From the NCBI RefSeq assembly GCF_000218685.1, contig NW_006763300.1, positions 641,360 through 705,359 on the forward strand: a stretch of DNA of 64,000 nucleotides, read 5' to 3'. This DNA is from Serpula lacrymans var. lacrymans S7.9 (lineage: Eukaryota; Basidiomycota; Agaricomycetes; Boletales; Serpulaceae). The notes beneath the pieces are model-generated. The model worked only from the letters and a program-made list of their open reading frames with translations, was not told the origin of the DNA and did no database searches. Shown in pieces: positions 1 through 11,800 of the stretch. Within the stretch, counting starts at the first letter, position 1, and each line of letters starts with the position of its first letter. A program made the position numbers and the translations under genes.

Positions 1-1010
1 CGATGGATAGTTTCACTGGTCTTGTTACTCTACTGGATGATTTCGCCAGTGCTGCTGGTGTTTCGGTAGATGGTCAACGTCAGAGAGGAAGGCGGTCCGC
101 ACCCCAAGCTTCTGCGAGGTAAGTGGATGCTTCTTCGAGATACATTTTATCAACTTAATCCACGTTCAATCAGTTCACCACTTGTCGAACGAGGCAGGAA
201 AGCCATCGATTTGATATTTGAGTTGAAGAAGTTCATCCCAATATTTTCGGAATCCTCTAACCTTGAGAGAAAACAAGGTGAATAATCAATATCACCAGGA
301 AAAAATGCGTATAATTAACTATGTTGTTATCAGTATGGCGGCAATTCTGTCTCCCCTTGGTATCATCCCTTAGCCGCCAGTCAACAAATGCTTGCCGTTT
401 GGTTCGTCATACTGCCATCAGCCAACTTCAACGAATGCTTTTGGGTTCATACCTTGTGTATGATGAAGGCGATCACAGTCAAATTGAAGAAATTTTCAAT
501 AATGCTGTTTTCCCCCTTCTAGACGAACTCCTAAAACCCCAAGTACAGCAGCTTGACCCGCAAGGGATGGCAGAAACTCGGCTTCGGGCTTCTGCTCTGC
601 TCTGCAAAGCTTTCATGCACTTTGAAGTGCGGGAAACCAACCAGAAGGCGGACATCAGGATCGTGTGGATAGAAATCCTTGACCTGCTCCACAGACTTAT
701 CATGGTAGATAAGAGCGACCAACTAGTGAGTGACCTAATTGACACGCGCTGAGGGACGGCAATTCATCGGTGAAACTGTTAGTATGAAGCAGTTTCCGAG
801 TCGCTCAAGAACGTCGTCCTGGTGATGAATGCGGCTAACATTCTAGTGCCGCCTAAAGCGGAAGACGATCGGGATGAGCAGCAGCGCACTCTATGGACCG
901 CGACACATGCGAGGATAGAACGGTTCTTGCCTGGTTTCCTGGCCCATGTTATTCCAACTCCCGAAGTATTGCCACCTGTCACGGAGAGTAATCCATCTGA
1001 GGTTGCCTGA
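1..1010 (+). CDS. ARF guanine-nucleotide exchange factor, Gea2/GBF1 type, C-terminal part (5' end outside window)
   Basis: Only the 3' end is present. Exons read as <1-118, 174-277, 334-725 and 783-1010, joined by three short GT..AG introns; the stop is TGA at 1008-1010. The joined product has the conserved C-terminal HDS-region text of Golgi large ARF-GEFs: 'LVTLLDDFA', 'LPLVSSLSRQSTNA', 'FPLLDELLKPQV', 'DPQGMAETRLRASALLCKAF' and 'RIERFLPGFL'. In this family the upstream Sec7 domain catalyses GDP/GTP exchange on ARF at the early Golgi for COPI vesicle formation; that domain lies to the left of the window. The match is to Gea1/Gea2/GBF1 rather than Sec7/BIG because of the LKPQV..DPQGM..TRLRAS block. 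Assignment is from recalled family sequence, not a search. Confidence 0.88.
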
Positions 1011-1419
1011 GTATCGTGATCAATTATACTAGAAACTCAGCATACTTTTTAGCATATTATTCTGAACGAAGATTGCCGCATATACAATATTATTTATCAC
1101 GAACGGCAGTCGTTCGGGCTGAGCTACTGTGTATCTTGAATTGTCAACTGGATTGTCCCAACAATTCAGAGTCCCGGTGAGGACCAGCCCTTAAGCACCC
1201 GAGACTGATGAGAGTATATGATCCATTATGAACATAAGGATATTATATTACGTGTGGGTCGACCGAGCAGACATAGAACACATGGGATATGAAAAAAATA
1301 ACACATTCAAGCTGGGACAGCCAAGGAGAGACAAAAGAACAACAAGTAAATACTTTGCAACATGATAGTCATTATTATTCAAACCAAACATTGATACAAC
1401 CAGATCCTTAAATACCCTG
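1011..1419. other. Convergent intergenic spacer, no gene seen
   Basis: About 410 bp, A+T-rich, between the 3' ends of the ARF-GEF gene and the minus-strand SDR gene. No long reading frame or repeat is visible. It should hold both 3' UTRs. Confidence 0.6.
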
Positions 1420-3259
1420 TCAAAGATTAGGCCAGGAACCTTCGGCCTTCCATTTCTCCACGATTTCCTTTATTGTGTCATGATTGAACTCGGGTCGTTT
1501 CAGTTTGTATCCCATAACCTCTTTTATCTTGTTATTGCTGTAGGCTAACTTGTGTCGTGATAATGTGAAGGTATCCATGTACGCAGTCAAAGGAGTTTGT
1601 GTGATGGGTGGATTTGAACTTGAGAGCATTTCCGTCCAGACTCCAACGTGATGTTCATTAATCTCTTCCACGACATCTTCGAGTTTGAACTGGGTACAAC
1701 AAAAGCCGTAAATGTCAGACAAAGCGTCATAATCCTTGATCGATCATAACTTGCCTTGGCATAGGCGTTTATCATGAAGCTGTGGAACTCGAACGTCGTT
1801 CCAAAGTAAGCGGTCACAATCTCTCCACCTTTCAGGAGCGTAATCTCCGAGTCGTCAACCTGTTGGAATTCTGAGTTGGAGGTGTCAAGAAACTGTTTAA
1901 AAGCTGAACGCACGAGATTGAAGAGCGGGGCTATAAGTTTGGCATCACAAGGGGGCATGCCCTCAACTTCGCTAACCTTACTCTTCTCGTTATGGAAGAG
2001 TATCTGCTCCCCAGCGATTATATCAGCTTCCTTTCTACCTAGCGGTGCTATCCACTGAGCACAAGCCCATAATCCCCCAGCCACGTCATCGCTGTGGACA
2101 GTGTACATGGGGTCCTTTCCGGGTGACCAACTGTTCAACGAAAATCAATCACATTTATTAAAGATCGGATCATCAGTGCTTACAGAGTCTTCATGGGTTT
2201 CTTCATATATCCGTACACAGATGCGACCGTGATGACAGATGTATCTGAACATACTAGTTGAGTGGCGGGAGATTGCATTATAAAAGAAGAACCTACATAT
2301 ACCAAAGTCGATATATGGGCCGTAAACAAATCCAACCCGGAGAACAACCAAATTCAGACTAGGACGATCCTTCAAGCTTCAATGCCAGCGCTTAATCAGA
2401 CTGGTGAAACATACGCACCCCTCAATCGCAGATAACATCCGGACGGTTTCATGCCACCAAACATCGAGTGGTTTGGCTGGTTTGACGTCTTCCTTCTCGT
2501 CATGCGTACTCTTCTCAGACGATTCGTAGACAGGCAACTGCAAGCGAACGTAAGCCTGGACGTTGCGACGAGCAGCTTCAAGGCCAACGAGTCTTGATAC
2601 ATTGAAAGTCATCTTGATTGCGATCTACCAGTAATCCTGATACGTAAGTTGCCGCGGGGCGTGAATTTGTTTGAGTAACTTGCGTACCATTTCAGTGCGA
2701 TCATAGCGAATCTCGCCCGTGAGGTCAAATACGTAAGAATAGGCAGCCTGTCCTTCGGGAGGATCGAAAGCGGAAGCGACGGCGGCTGAGAAAGCAAGGG
2801 TAAGAATGATTTGAGGCAGAAAGAAAAAGAGACGCACAAGGAACGGTCAAGTTGACTTGGCGATATTCCACGTCGGGTTGGGCGAGGATCTTTGGGAATT
2901 CTGCCCCGAGATAGCTAGAGGATAAACGAATGGAAGGTCTGACATTAGAAAAAATATGGATATGGATATAGACAGGACATACGTTGTGGGAGGCGAGACG
3001 GAATACTTATCGACGATGCGAAGATGCTGATTTGGACTGTCAGGACATGGACGAAATGAAAGGAGGGATAAATGGCGTACTGAGACAAGACGTTCACCCT
3101 CGAGGGGTACAAGCAAAGCAGCGAGAGAACGCGAGCAGGTGTTTAGACCGCCTGAATTGGATGGAGTGGTGATGAATGGGCAAGATGACAGACAAAGATG
3201 TAGAAAAGCGAATACGAACCGAATATGATGACATTAGGTTTTTCGGTGGTCGCAGACAT
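1420..3259 (-). CDS. NAD(P)-binding Rossmann-fold protein, extended SDR / epimerase-like
   Basis: A multi-exon minus-strand gene. The start ATG at 3257-3259 opens 'MSATTEKPNVIIFGG', a beta-strand running into a glycine-rich dinucleotide loop; the first intron splits the GG. Further exons give 'LVPLEGERLVS', 'HLRIVDKYSVSPPT', 'FDPPEGQAAYSYVFDLTGE', 'VSRLVGLEAARRNVQAYV', 'VVLRVGFVYGPY' (the RxxxVYGP segment of epimerases) and 'YTVHSDDVAGGLWACAQW'. The stop is at 1420-1422 after 'GSWPNL'. The overall order (N-terminal cofactor loop, mid R..VYGP, C-terminal substrate part) fits NAD-dependent epimerase/dehydratases, but the usual YxxxK pair is not obvious, so no reaction is proposed. Introns are about 50 nt. 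The next gene upstream (HIBADH) is on the same strand but separated by 750 bp. Confidence 0.72.
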
Positions 3260-4013
3260 GGTGTCTGCTGTTGGGGATAGAGAGATTGTGGGCGATGAAA
3301 GAAAGGGTATAATTGCGTGAGGAAGGACAAGGATTGAAGGAAAAGAGAACGGAAAAGACAGATTTCGTTGCAGAAACGTCGCGGAGGCAACCAACCGAGA
3401 AGGAATCAGCTTCTTATGTAATCACTGCCCATTCTCTATCATAATGATTCTTTCCAGCCCGTCGACGTCGCAGCGAATCATTTTTGATATTGAAACCCGG
3501 TCTCAGCGGTAAGCACCCTTATATCATCTATCATCGATGTATCATCTACTGCCATCACTACCGCCGGCACACAACACAACAGTCCACACCGATACCCCTT
3601 CGAGCGCTCTCGCCTTCATTTCGGTCAAACTAGATACCACATACGGCTCCATGCTATCCATCCTCGTCGTACCTCTTACGAAAATTTGCAGCTGTCCTGT
3701 CCTCTAATCTCACCATCATAAAATTTTCAACTTTCAAAACGACATCGATCAGGCTTGCATCGGCGTCCGAGTAATTTCCTTGCGGCGTCCTCCTCATATG
3801 TACCACCACTTGACATATAATCATCGTTTCATCGATCTTTGCTGTATAGCACCTTGTATTCCGCCGCTTGTACGCCATTGCCATTGAAACTAGCCATGTA
3901 AAACTCGACATGCTACAAGGCAAACGAGGCGTTTCAGACATTACATCAACCAATCACAACATCGATACTCAATGCATTGTTACTTTCGTACAAACACATC
4001 ACCACGACCCTTG
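3260..4013. other. Intergenic region upstream of the SDR gene
   Basis: About 750 bp. It contains open stretches on both strands, including a 99-codon minus-strand frame at 3654-3953, but no recognisable protein text and no convincing splice pattern. Pyrimidine-rich tracts around 3540-3620 are promoter-like on either strand. I support no gene here. Confidence 0.5.
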
Positions 4014-5220
4014 TCATGACTTCTCTTCTGATCCATGCTTTCTCCCCTCGGTTTGTTGTCGGAGATGTAGGTACACAGACGAAAAGTCACGGGTAGCCAG
4101 CTCCGGTTGCTGCTTTATCGCGTCAGAGTATATGCCCTGTGCAGCCTCTCCAAGCGGCAAAGGACTACCTTGACTTGCAGCAATATCCTTTGCCAGGAGC
4201 ATATCCTGTCGAACAACGTAAGCAGCGCACTTCATCCCGATGACATCGCTAACATACCTTCAGCATTAGCGCAGTGACAAAACCACCCTCGAAATTACGC
4301 TCGCAGGGCGGTGATTTTCCAGGTAGTGAGGACGGTACAGGATTGTTGATCGATGACGCCCAACAGCCGCCAGTCGAGCTGTTAATGACGCCTGCAAGTA
4401 TAGCGGGATCTAGACCAAGTTTCTGACCCAGAAGCATGGCTTCAGCGACAGCAATCTGCTCGATGCCCAAAACGAGATTATTACATATCTTGGCACCAAG
4501 GCCGGCGCCAGAGGGACCGCAATGCAGAATGCGTTTGCCCATATGGGAGAGAAGGGCACGAGACAGCTCGAAGGACGATTCTGATCCCCCAACCATAAAC
4601 GCAAGTGTGCCGGCTTTAGCACCGGTGACCCCTGTGGATGTGATAAGTCACCGGATATGCATAGTTCCATGCAGTAAGCTACAGACCACCAGAAACAGGA
4701 GCGTCAATCATCTGGGCTCCAGTCTGTATGACGTCTTTCGCCACTTGGCGCGCGACCTCTACATCTAGCGTCGTGGAGTCAATTACCAGCGTGCTTTCAG
4801 CAGCTTTGGTGGGCAGCGATTTCAGAGCAGGTATAATTCCACTTGATCCAGAATAAACACCCTTTACTTCAGGAGAAGATGGTAGCACTGTCATTACAGT
4901 CTGTGACGCGATTAATGCCCTAGGACGACATGACAGAGACTAGTTATGATATTCTGTGTGAACACGTACTCTGCTGGAGTCTGGACTACGTGCACATGAG
5001 CACCTGGAAAGTGACCAAGGAAATTCTGACGAAATGAGGCAGCGCTGGAAGGTACAGCGTCGCAGATATAGAACTGGGCGTCTGTAGCTTCTGCATATGT
5101 TTTAGAGAACAGGTTGAATGCCATCTCGGTACCCATTCGACCTAGACCGATGAAACCAATACTCTTGCTACGTGTCGCATGTTGGTTTAGGGATTGCAAA
5201 ACACGAATCGTTGGTCTCAT
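4014..5220 (-). CDS. 3-hydroxyisobutyrate dehydrogenase, mitochondrial (valine catabolism)
   Basis: Start ATG at 5218-5220; stop at 4014-4016. The N-terminus ('MRPTIRVLQSLNQHATRSKS') is Arg/Ser-rich without acids, as in a mitochondrial presequence, and is followed by the NAD-binding loop 'IGFIGLGRMG'. The first intron opens at a GTACGT donor just before 'EALIASQTVMTVLPSS'. Then come 'MIDAPVSGG' and, in the next exon, 'AGTLAFMVGG' (substrate-binding DxPVSGG..GA..GTL block). 'GAGLGAKICNNLVLG' carries the family's catalytic lysine (K in GAKICNN). The C-terminal exon gives 'DMLLAKDIAASQGSPLPLG'. The family oxidises 3-hydroxyisobutyrate to methylmalonate semialdehyde with NAD+. It is divergently transcribed from the SCY1-like gene (about 285 bp apart). 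Confidence 0.92.
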
Positions 5221-5505
5221 GGCGTAGATGTCGGGGGAAAGAGATGTAATTCCAAAAACAAATGTTATAAGCTGTCCCACCAGCAGAAGACACGGACGGA
5301 ACTGAGCCGAGTGGCATCACGGTTCTGTACTGCGCGTGACCTCGGTTCAGCTGGGATTCGGTTCGCTTAAGTAAGCAGCCCAATACTGCACTGGCTTGCG
5401 CTCTGACAGGCAATTCTCAGCACGAGTTTGCGGAAACAAATTATCTGGACAACAGGCAAAGGGTTTAGAACAGGTTATTCTCTTTTCTTATATCATATCT
5501 TTGGC

Positions 5506-8500
5506 ATGGCGACTTACTCGTATTCAAGCATGTTCGCAGCTGCTACCTCCTTTTTTGCTCGCACCGCCATTTCTCAGTCATACAACATTGGAACAACCTC
5601 AAATGGAAGCAGATCATCAACGCCTGGTCCTTCGGGATCTTCAAGTCCACTGCCAATGGCAGGATTACCATCTGTAAACGTAGGCTTGTGGCGGGTGCAG
5701 GTAGCTACGCATAAAGTCACGAACAAGCGCGTTTCTGTCTGGAGTTTCGACAAACGAGGACCGGACATGGATCGTTTGAGTCCGCTTGCGAAAGAGAGAA
5801 CGTTGGAGGTCTTGAAGGCAGAGGTAATGTGCTTCCTAAAACTACACTGGTGTGTTGGCTCTTAGAAGTATTTGTGTAAGGGCGCTGCTCTCGGAAAACT
5901 TCGCCATCCGTCTATCCTAGGTGCGACGTCAACCGGGTATACCTTCTGCTAGACGTTACTCATAGAACTATATTAAAGAAATGGTCGAGCCTTTGGAAGA
6001 GACTCGAAACGAGCTGATATTTGCAACTGAGCCTGTGCTATCGTCCTTGGACCTCTCAATACCAAGAGGATCCCGACATCACCCAATAGTCGAGCTGGAC
6101 GAGATCGAAGTTCGTATAAATAGATATCCTGTTGTGACGCATAACTGATGGTCGTCAAGATCCAAAAAGGCATGCTCCAGATTTGCAAAGGCTTGTCTTT
6201 TCTTCACTCATCAGCACGGTTGATCCACTCGAACCTCAAGCCCGAATGTGTAATAATTAACGATGCAGTTGGTGTCTAGCATTACGGTTGAGACGTAATC
6301 TAAATAACATGTAACAGGGCGACTGGAAAATATCAGGTCTGGGACTCACAATTTCCTTGACAGGGGCAGACGATAAACCCACACGTTGGGAGTTTCCTAC
6401 ATTTGATGGTCGCATGCCCTCCTATGTACAACGTTCTTTCGATTATATTGGTGCGTATTACCTTATCCTAACTGTGCAGCAGTCCTAAAGGAGAAATAGC
6501 TCCTGAATATGCTTTGGACGAAGTCTTGGTCACCGCCTCTGACATGTACTCACTTGGATGTCTCATATATGCTGTTCACTGCAAAGGCAGCCCACCTTTT
6601 ACCAACCATGGAAGTCTGGGAGGTCTACGCGAGAATGCAGGAAAGGCTGTACCCGGAATGGATGGTTTGGATAACGATCTGCAAGGTAATAAGCTTAGTG
6701 GTGACTATTGCTTCTCAAACTAACACAGTTATACATCCGTTGCAAGCACTGCTACGTTCTCTTATAACTCGAGGATCTCAAGCCCGACCCACGCCAACAA
6801 CGCTTCCTTCGCATCCTTTTTTCTCTTCCCTTCCTATATCAACGCTTAATTTCTTGGACCGGTCCAATTTCACCTCTAAATCACGAGAGGAGAAAATCTC
6901 GTTCATGAGAGGCCTGACTTCCGTTCTAGACAAGTTCTCAGAAGGCCTCCGCACTCGGAAAATACTTCCATCTCTCTTGGAGGAGGTTCGTGGTGTCTTA
7001 CGCCACTCAGGCTGTTGCTAAAGGTCTCTACTCCAGATGAAAGACACCCACTTACTCCCGTACATCCTACCGAACGTGTTTGCTATCTCTAACATCCTCT
7101 CTGCAAACCAGTTTGCGTCTCTGGTCCTCCCAAGTCTCAAACCCCTATTTACCATCAAGGACCCACCACAAAACATGTTAACGCTCCTGGAAAATCTTCA
7201 TTTACTCCAAAATAAGACGGAGAAGGGCGTTTTCCGCGAACGTAGGTGTCCTAGATTGAAATCAGAGTGTAGTCGCTCACTATATGTATTGATGCAGAGG
7301 TGTTACCCTTGGTCTACAATGCACTTGAATCCGAGCACGCCGTAGTGAGTTCATGCTCATTCTGTTAATATTACAATTTTTGTGGCTTACGGCACCAAGG
7401 TCCAAGAACGTGCTTTGACAGTTGTACCAGATCTTTGTGAATCGATAGATTATGCTGAAGTCTCTGGGGTACTGTTCCCTCGTGTTGCAGTGAGTATTAA
7501 AACTAGCGGAGTTTTAGGTCTATACATAATTGTTTTTCTTTTATAGCTAGTATTTACCAAAACAAAGGTACTCACTGTCAAAGTGGCTACTCTTATGACG
7601 TTCTTGGCCATGGTCAAGACACTTGATCAAGTTGGTCTAGATTTTCTCAACCTTTATTGATTCTGTCACTCATATATTTTGCAAGACAAATCTGACGCAG
7701 AAACTTGTACCATTACTATCCAAAATTCGGACCAAAGAACCTGCAGTAATGGTAAGAACTTGTACATAACTGACACAGTTTATAATTTGCTGATTCGCTA
7801 GCAGATGGCTACCCTATCGGTACAAGAGGCCATGGGATTCAAGGTGGATAGAGAAGCTGTTGCAACACTTGTCCTCCCTCAATTATGGATGATGTCAATG
7901 GGGCCGTGTAAGTTTCAACCAGTCGCTGAAAATGCTTTAACTATATTAATAACTTCACAGTGTTAAATGTTGACCAGTTCCAGCGTTTTATGGGCGTAAT
8001 ACGCAAGTTGAGCGAGCGTGTTGAAAAAGAGCACAATCAGTTCCTTCGCGATTCGCAGAGATTAGAAGATCGCTCGTCTACCGCTGCTAATGGAGCAGTC
8101 TCACCCAGCTTTAACACAGGCCTTGATTTCGAGAGCCTTGTTGGCCGAGGTACAGGAACCTCCGTTAAATCTGATAGTCCGTCCGAAAATGCACAAGGTT
8201 GGGATGACGACGTGTGGGGTAGTATATTCAATGACACGGCAAAACCGATTCAGGCACGTCTCTTTCGTGTATCCTGACAGTCTATATCTCACTGCTTTGC
8301 ACCAGGCTCCTATGATCCAAGGTCCTCCCGTTACAGCTACGCCTGCGACTCTACAACTACAACTGCAGCCTCACACGCAATCATTGCCTTCGTCCCCGAG
8401 ATTACCCAATTCCTCGCCCATCACGTCTGGGTGCACGGCCTTTAACTTCGACTTCTTTCGATGTATCCCCTTCCTCCGCGTTACAACCTGAAACGCTCAA

Positions 8501-8825
8501 CATCGCCCCTAAAGTGCAACCCATGCAGCCCCACCGTTTGGCAAGCTCCTCTTATGCAACCACCGTGCAAAAGCCTAACTATAATATCTCGTTATCGACA
8601 ATTTCTCAGTCACCGATATCTTCAGCTTTGTCGACTAGTCAATCAGATAACAGCGGGCTTCAACCTACACATTCTGGCTTTTCATTATCTACTCCTCCCT
8701 TATTAGCATCTCCACCTTCTTTCAATGGCTTACTGGCACCTTCATCAGCCCCGCAACCTGCTTGGTCAAAGGTGTCAAAACCACTAACGAAAGACGACTG
8801 GGGAGATTTTGATCCGCTGCGGTAA
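5506..8825 (+). CDS. SCY1-like pseudokinase (SCYL2/CVAK104 type)
   Basis: A multi-exon gene. An in-frame ATG at 5506 is taken as start; 5530 is equally possible ('MFAAATSFFARTAISQSYNIG'). The N-lobe reads 'LWRVQVATHKVTNKRVSVWSFDKRG' (first 20 residues diagnostic). The catalytic positions are degenerate, as usual for this family: 'HSNLNPECVIIND' replaces HRD..N and 'ISGLGL' replaces DFG, so it should be catalytically weak or dead. After 'APEYALDE' and 'SDMYSLGCLIYAVH' come HEAT-like helices ('LPYILPNVFAISNILSANQF', 'ERALTVVPDLCESIDYAEV'). A low-complexity Ser/Pro/Gln tail ends 'KDDWGDFDPLR'. SCYL proteins act in clathrin/Golgi trafficking. The 3' end lies about 60 bp from the convergent HRQ1 gene. 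Confidence 0.88.
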
Positions 8826-8887
8826 TGCCCAACATGCATTATGATTAGAAATACCCATCTAGATAGTTATGTAGTAAGTTACACTAT

Positions 8888-11800
8888 TCAACCTGCCTCG
8901 ACTTGCACTCCGTCTACAGGACGAACATAATCTGCTTCTATAATCGTATCAGGGGTGTCAGTTTCGTCCATCTGCGACGGTATGCTATCCTCGTTGATTT
9001 CGAGGTTCAGAATGGTTCTGAGGATTAGCTGAGCTCCCAATTTTGAAGATACCTCATTTCCCTCCCGACATGAAGGACTATGGACACCTAAGAGTTATTA
9101 ACAACTTGAAAAAAGTTGCAACACCAATCGGACATACATTCTTTGCATCCACTCTCACACTTGCATCCTTCTATAGCATCATTTGCTTGATAAAGTAGAT
9201 CAGAGACTATGCGCGTTCAATATTAGTGTTGCCACACCCCAAGTCACAGGAATGATCTTGCCATGGTCAAAAGCCTTCGACGAGACGCCACTTCTCCCAG
9301 CGGAATCATAAAATATGAGCCTTGAAAAAGACCACTTATAAGTACTAATCACACTCAACAGAAACCACACACACCGTGCTGGCCGTTTCCTTTCCGTTTT
9401 CGTTGCTTTATATTCCTTTTGTGGCGCCTTGCATTCCGTCTTTAGATCTGCTGCTAATGCAAATCGATTTAATAACGCATGTTGAGCTGAATGTATGGCT
9501 TCCGCAGCATTGATCCCTTTAGATTTCATGAGATTGAGGACATATCTTGGGACGTCTATCCATAACCCCGTGGCTTGACGATCCCAAGAAGGCGAGTCAA
9601 CGTCAACCACGTCCAGAATAGTTTTGTTCCTATTGAGAAAAATGAGTCCTGCCCGAAAGACTGGCCAACTTATGTGCATACCTTATCTTGAAAAAACCTG
9701 TCGTTCTTATTAAATACAATGTCATTTTTTGAGAGAACATATCGTACCGAATACCACTGTTTTGGCGTCCACCCCTAAGTGAAGATTAACATGTGGTGTA
9801 CCCGTACATACGCACAGACTCCACTCACTACCATAAAACGCTCTGTGAGGCGAGCCTTTAATTTCCCTTATGCGATAGGTTTGTACGGCATCTATATCGC
9901 TTTGTTTTGCTTTCAGTTCTCAAAGTTTTCGGGGTATATAGTAGATAACCTACGTGTAATCCCTAAATATATCGGAGAATTTGATTTTTCAGTAATCAAC
10001 AAGCCAGTATTAATAATATCGTACCTGGGTGAGGTGATCCAGTTGACGTCGGCCCTCATGACTCTTGCAATTTTGGAATCATGACTAATTTCTGTCACCT
10101 ACACAATATCAGACCTCGGAATTTTCGAATCAATAATGTAAGAACCTACAATGAAAGTCAATCCTTGATGCATGAACTTGACACAGGGTGCATTGTTAGT
10201 TAGCATATATGATCATATATAACCACTTACGACGCCACCCTCATAGATCTCAAAGAGGGCCCTCGAAAGTTCAACTTCTTCGATAATTTTGGGTCCGCCT
10301 TCCGCTGTCACTTTAGTAATATCCACCACTGTATATTTCTCTTCTTCTGCTCCGCGAATAGACACGTGTTTTGCGGGAAAGGGAAGAAAATTGGGATGCG
10401 TATGATACCTACAGTCAATTCAGTGATAACTTCGATTTACAGGTGCGTTATGCTTACCAGCCATCCTTGGTCTTTATTAGGCTGGAATCGCAAAGCTCAC
10501 GCAATAAAGGACCAAAGTATACGTCGTCTTCCTTTGATAAGGGCATCTCTTGTGCCGCACATTGTAAATGTGGCTCGAGGATGACTTTGCTTTCGAGGTC
10601 GATGATAAGATCGTCTATGGGCTTGTCAAAAAGATCGCTGGGGTTGTTTACATAGTGCTGATCGATGGGCAGACCATCCGCTACCAATACAGCTAACGAG
10701 TCCCGAGTCCTCCGTCCGGCTCGACCAGTCTGCTGACGCTGCAAATGACAAACATTAGTCCGTGTTACTAGGAGATGTCTGTAGTGTACACTCACGAGGT
10801 TAGCGATTTTATAAGGAAAACCCATCATAATAACCGCATCAAGTACGCCAATGTCAACACCTAGCTCAAGGGCATTAGTGGCGACAATGCCGAGCAGATT
10901 TCCAGAAAAAGCTTCGTTTTCTATACGTCGCCGGTCCTAAAAATTGCACTGTTAGCCTGTTCTATAAGGCAGTGGATACTACTCTGCATACTTCTTGTGA
11001 GTAGCCGCCTCGGTAAGGCATGACTTTCTCCAAAATATCCAACCGACCTTCTGCGCTAAGGTCTGTTCGAAGAGTTTTCATGGCCTGATATAAAATCAGA
11101 TACGTGTTACCAAAATCAAGCACGCTTTCGACTGACTAGTTCACAAGCTTTACGAATCTGAAAGGAAGAGCCGGTCAATATCGTTCTTTGCAGTAGAACA
11201 GTTTCGTCCTAACCTTGCAAAATAATATCACTCGAACGCCACGCTTCATCAGGAATCTCATGAGAGCAGTGGCCTCCGACATCGAACTGTGACGCCCGAG
11301 TTTGGGAGCCATGGGATCGATCGGAGGTGGATTCCACACCAGGAAATCTTTACGTCCTGACGGCGCACCATCTTCGGTGATTTCTTCAATATCCTTATCG
11401 AATAAAAAGGGAGGAGTTACAGGTGATGTTAGATAATGACTCGTAGATAATGATGGGGCTTACCTCCAAACCAAAAAGGTCTTTCATATGTCTGGAAGGA
11501 TTGGATATTGTGGCGCTACATGACACAAAGCGCATACGTCGATCTTATAAGTTATCAATTTTCAATGATTTTGATAATTGATGGATTGAGGCATACTTCC
11601 CACCGCAGCACAGACTCTGCGAAAGCGCCTGATCACTTGCGCTACATGGCTGAAATTGAAGCTCAGTTTACAAAAGTCGGTGTGAGGGTATCAGCTCATA
11701 CCTTCCAAAAAGATCCGAATACGAATGTAATTCATCGACGGCTACTAGCTTGATCTTCTTCAGAAACCTGTTTACTCCCATAAGCGATCTTTGAATGCAG

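Noticed and set aside
3654..3953. 99-codon minus-strand ORF between the SDR and HIBADH genes
   Set aside because: No recognisable text, unusual composition, no splice context; likely chance in a promoter region.
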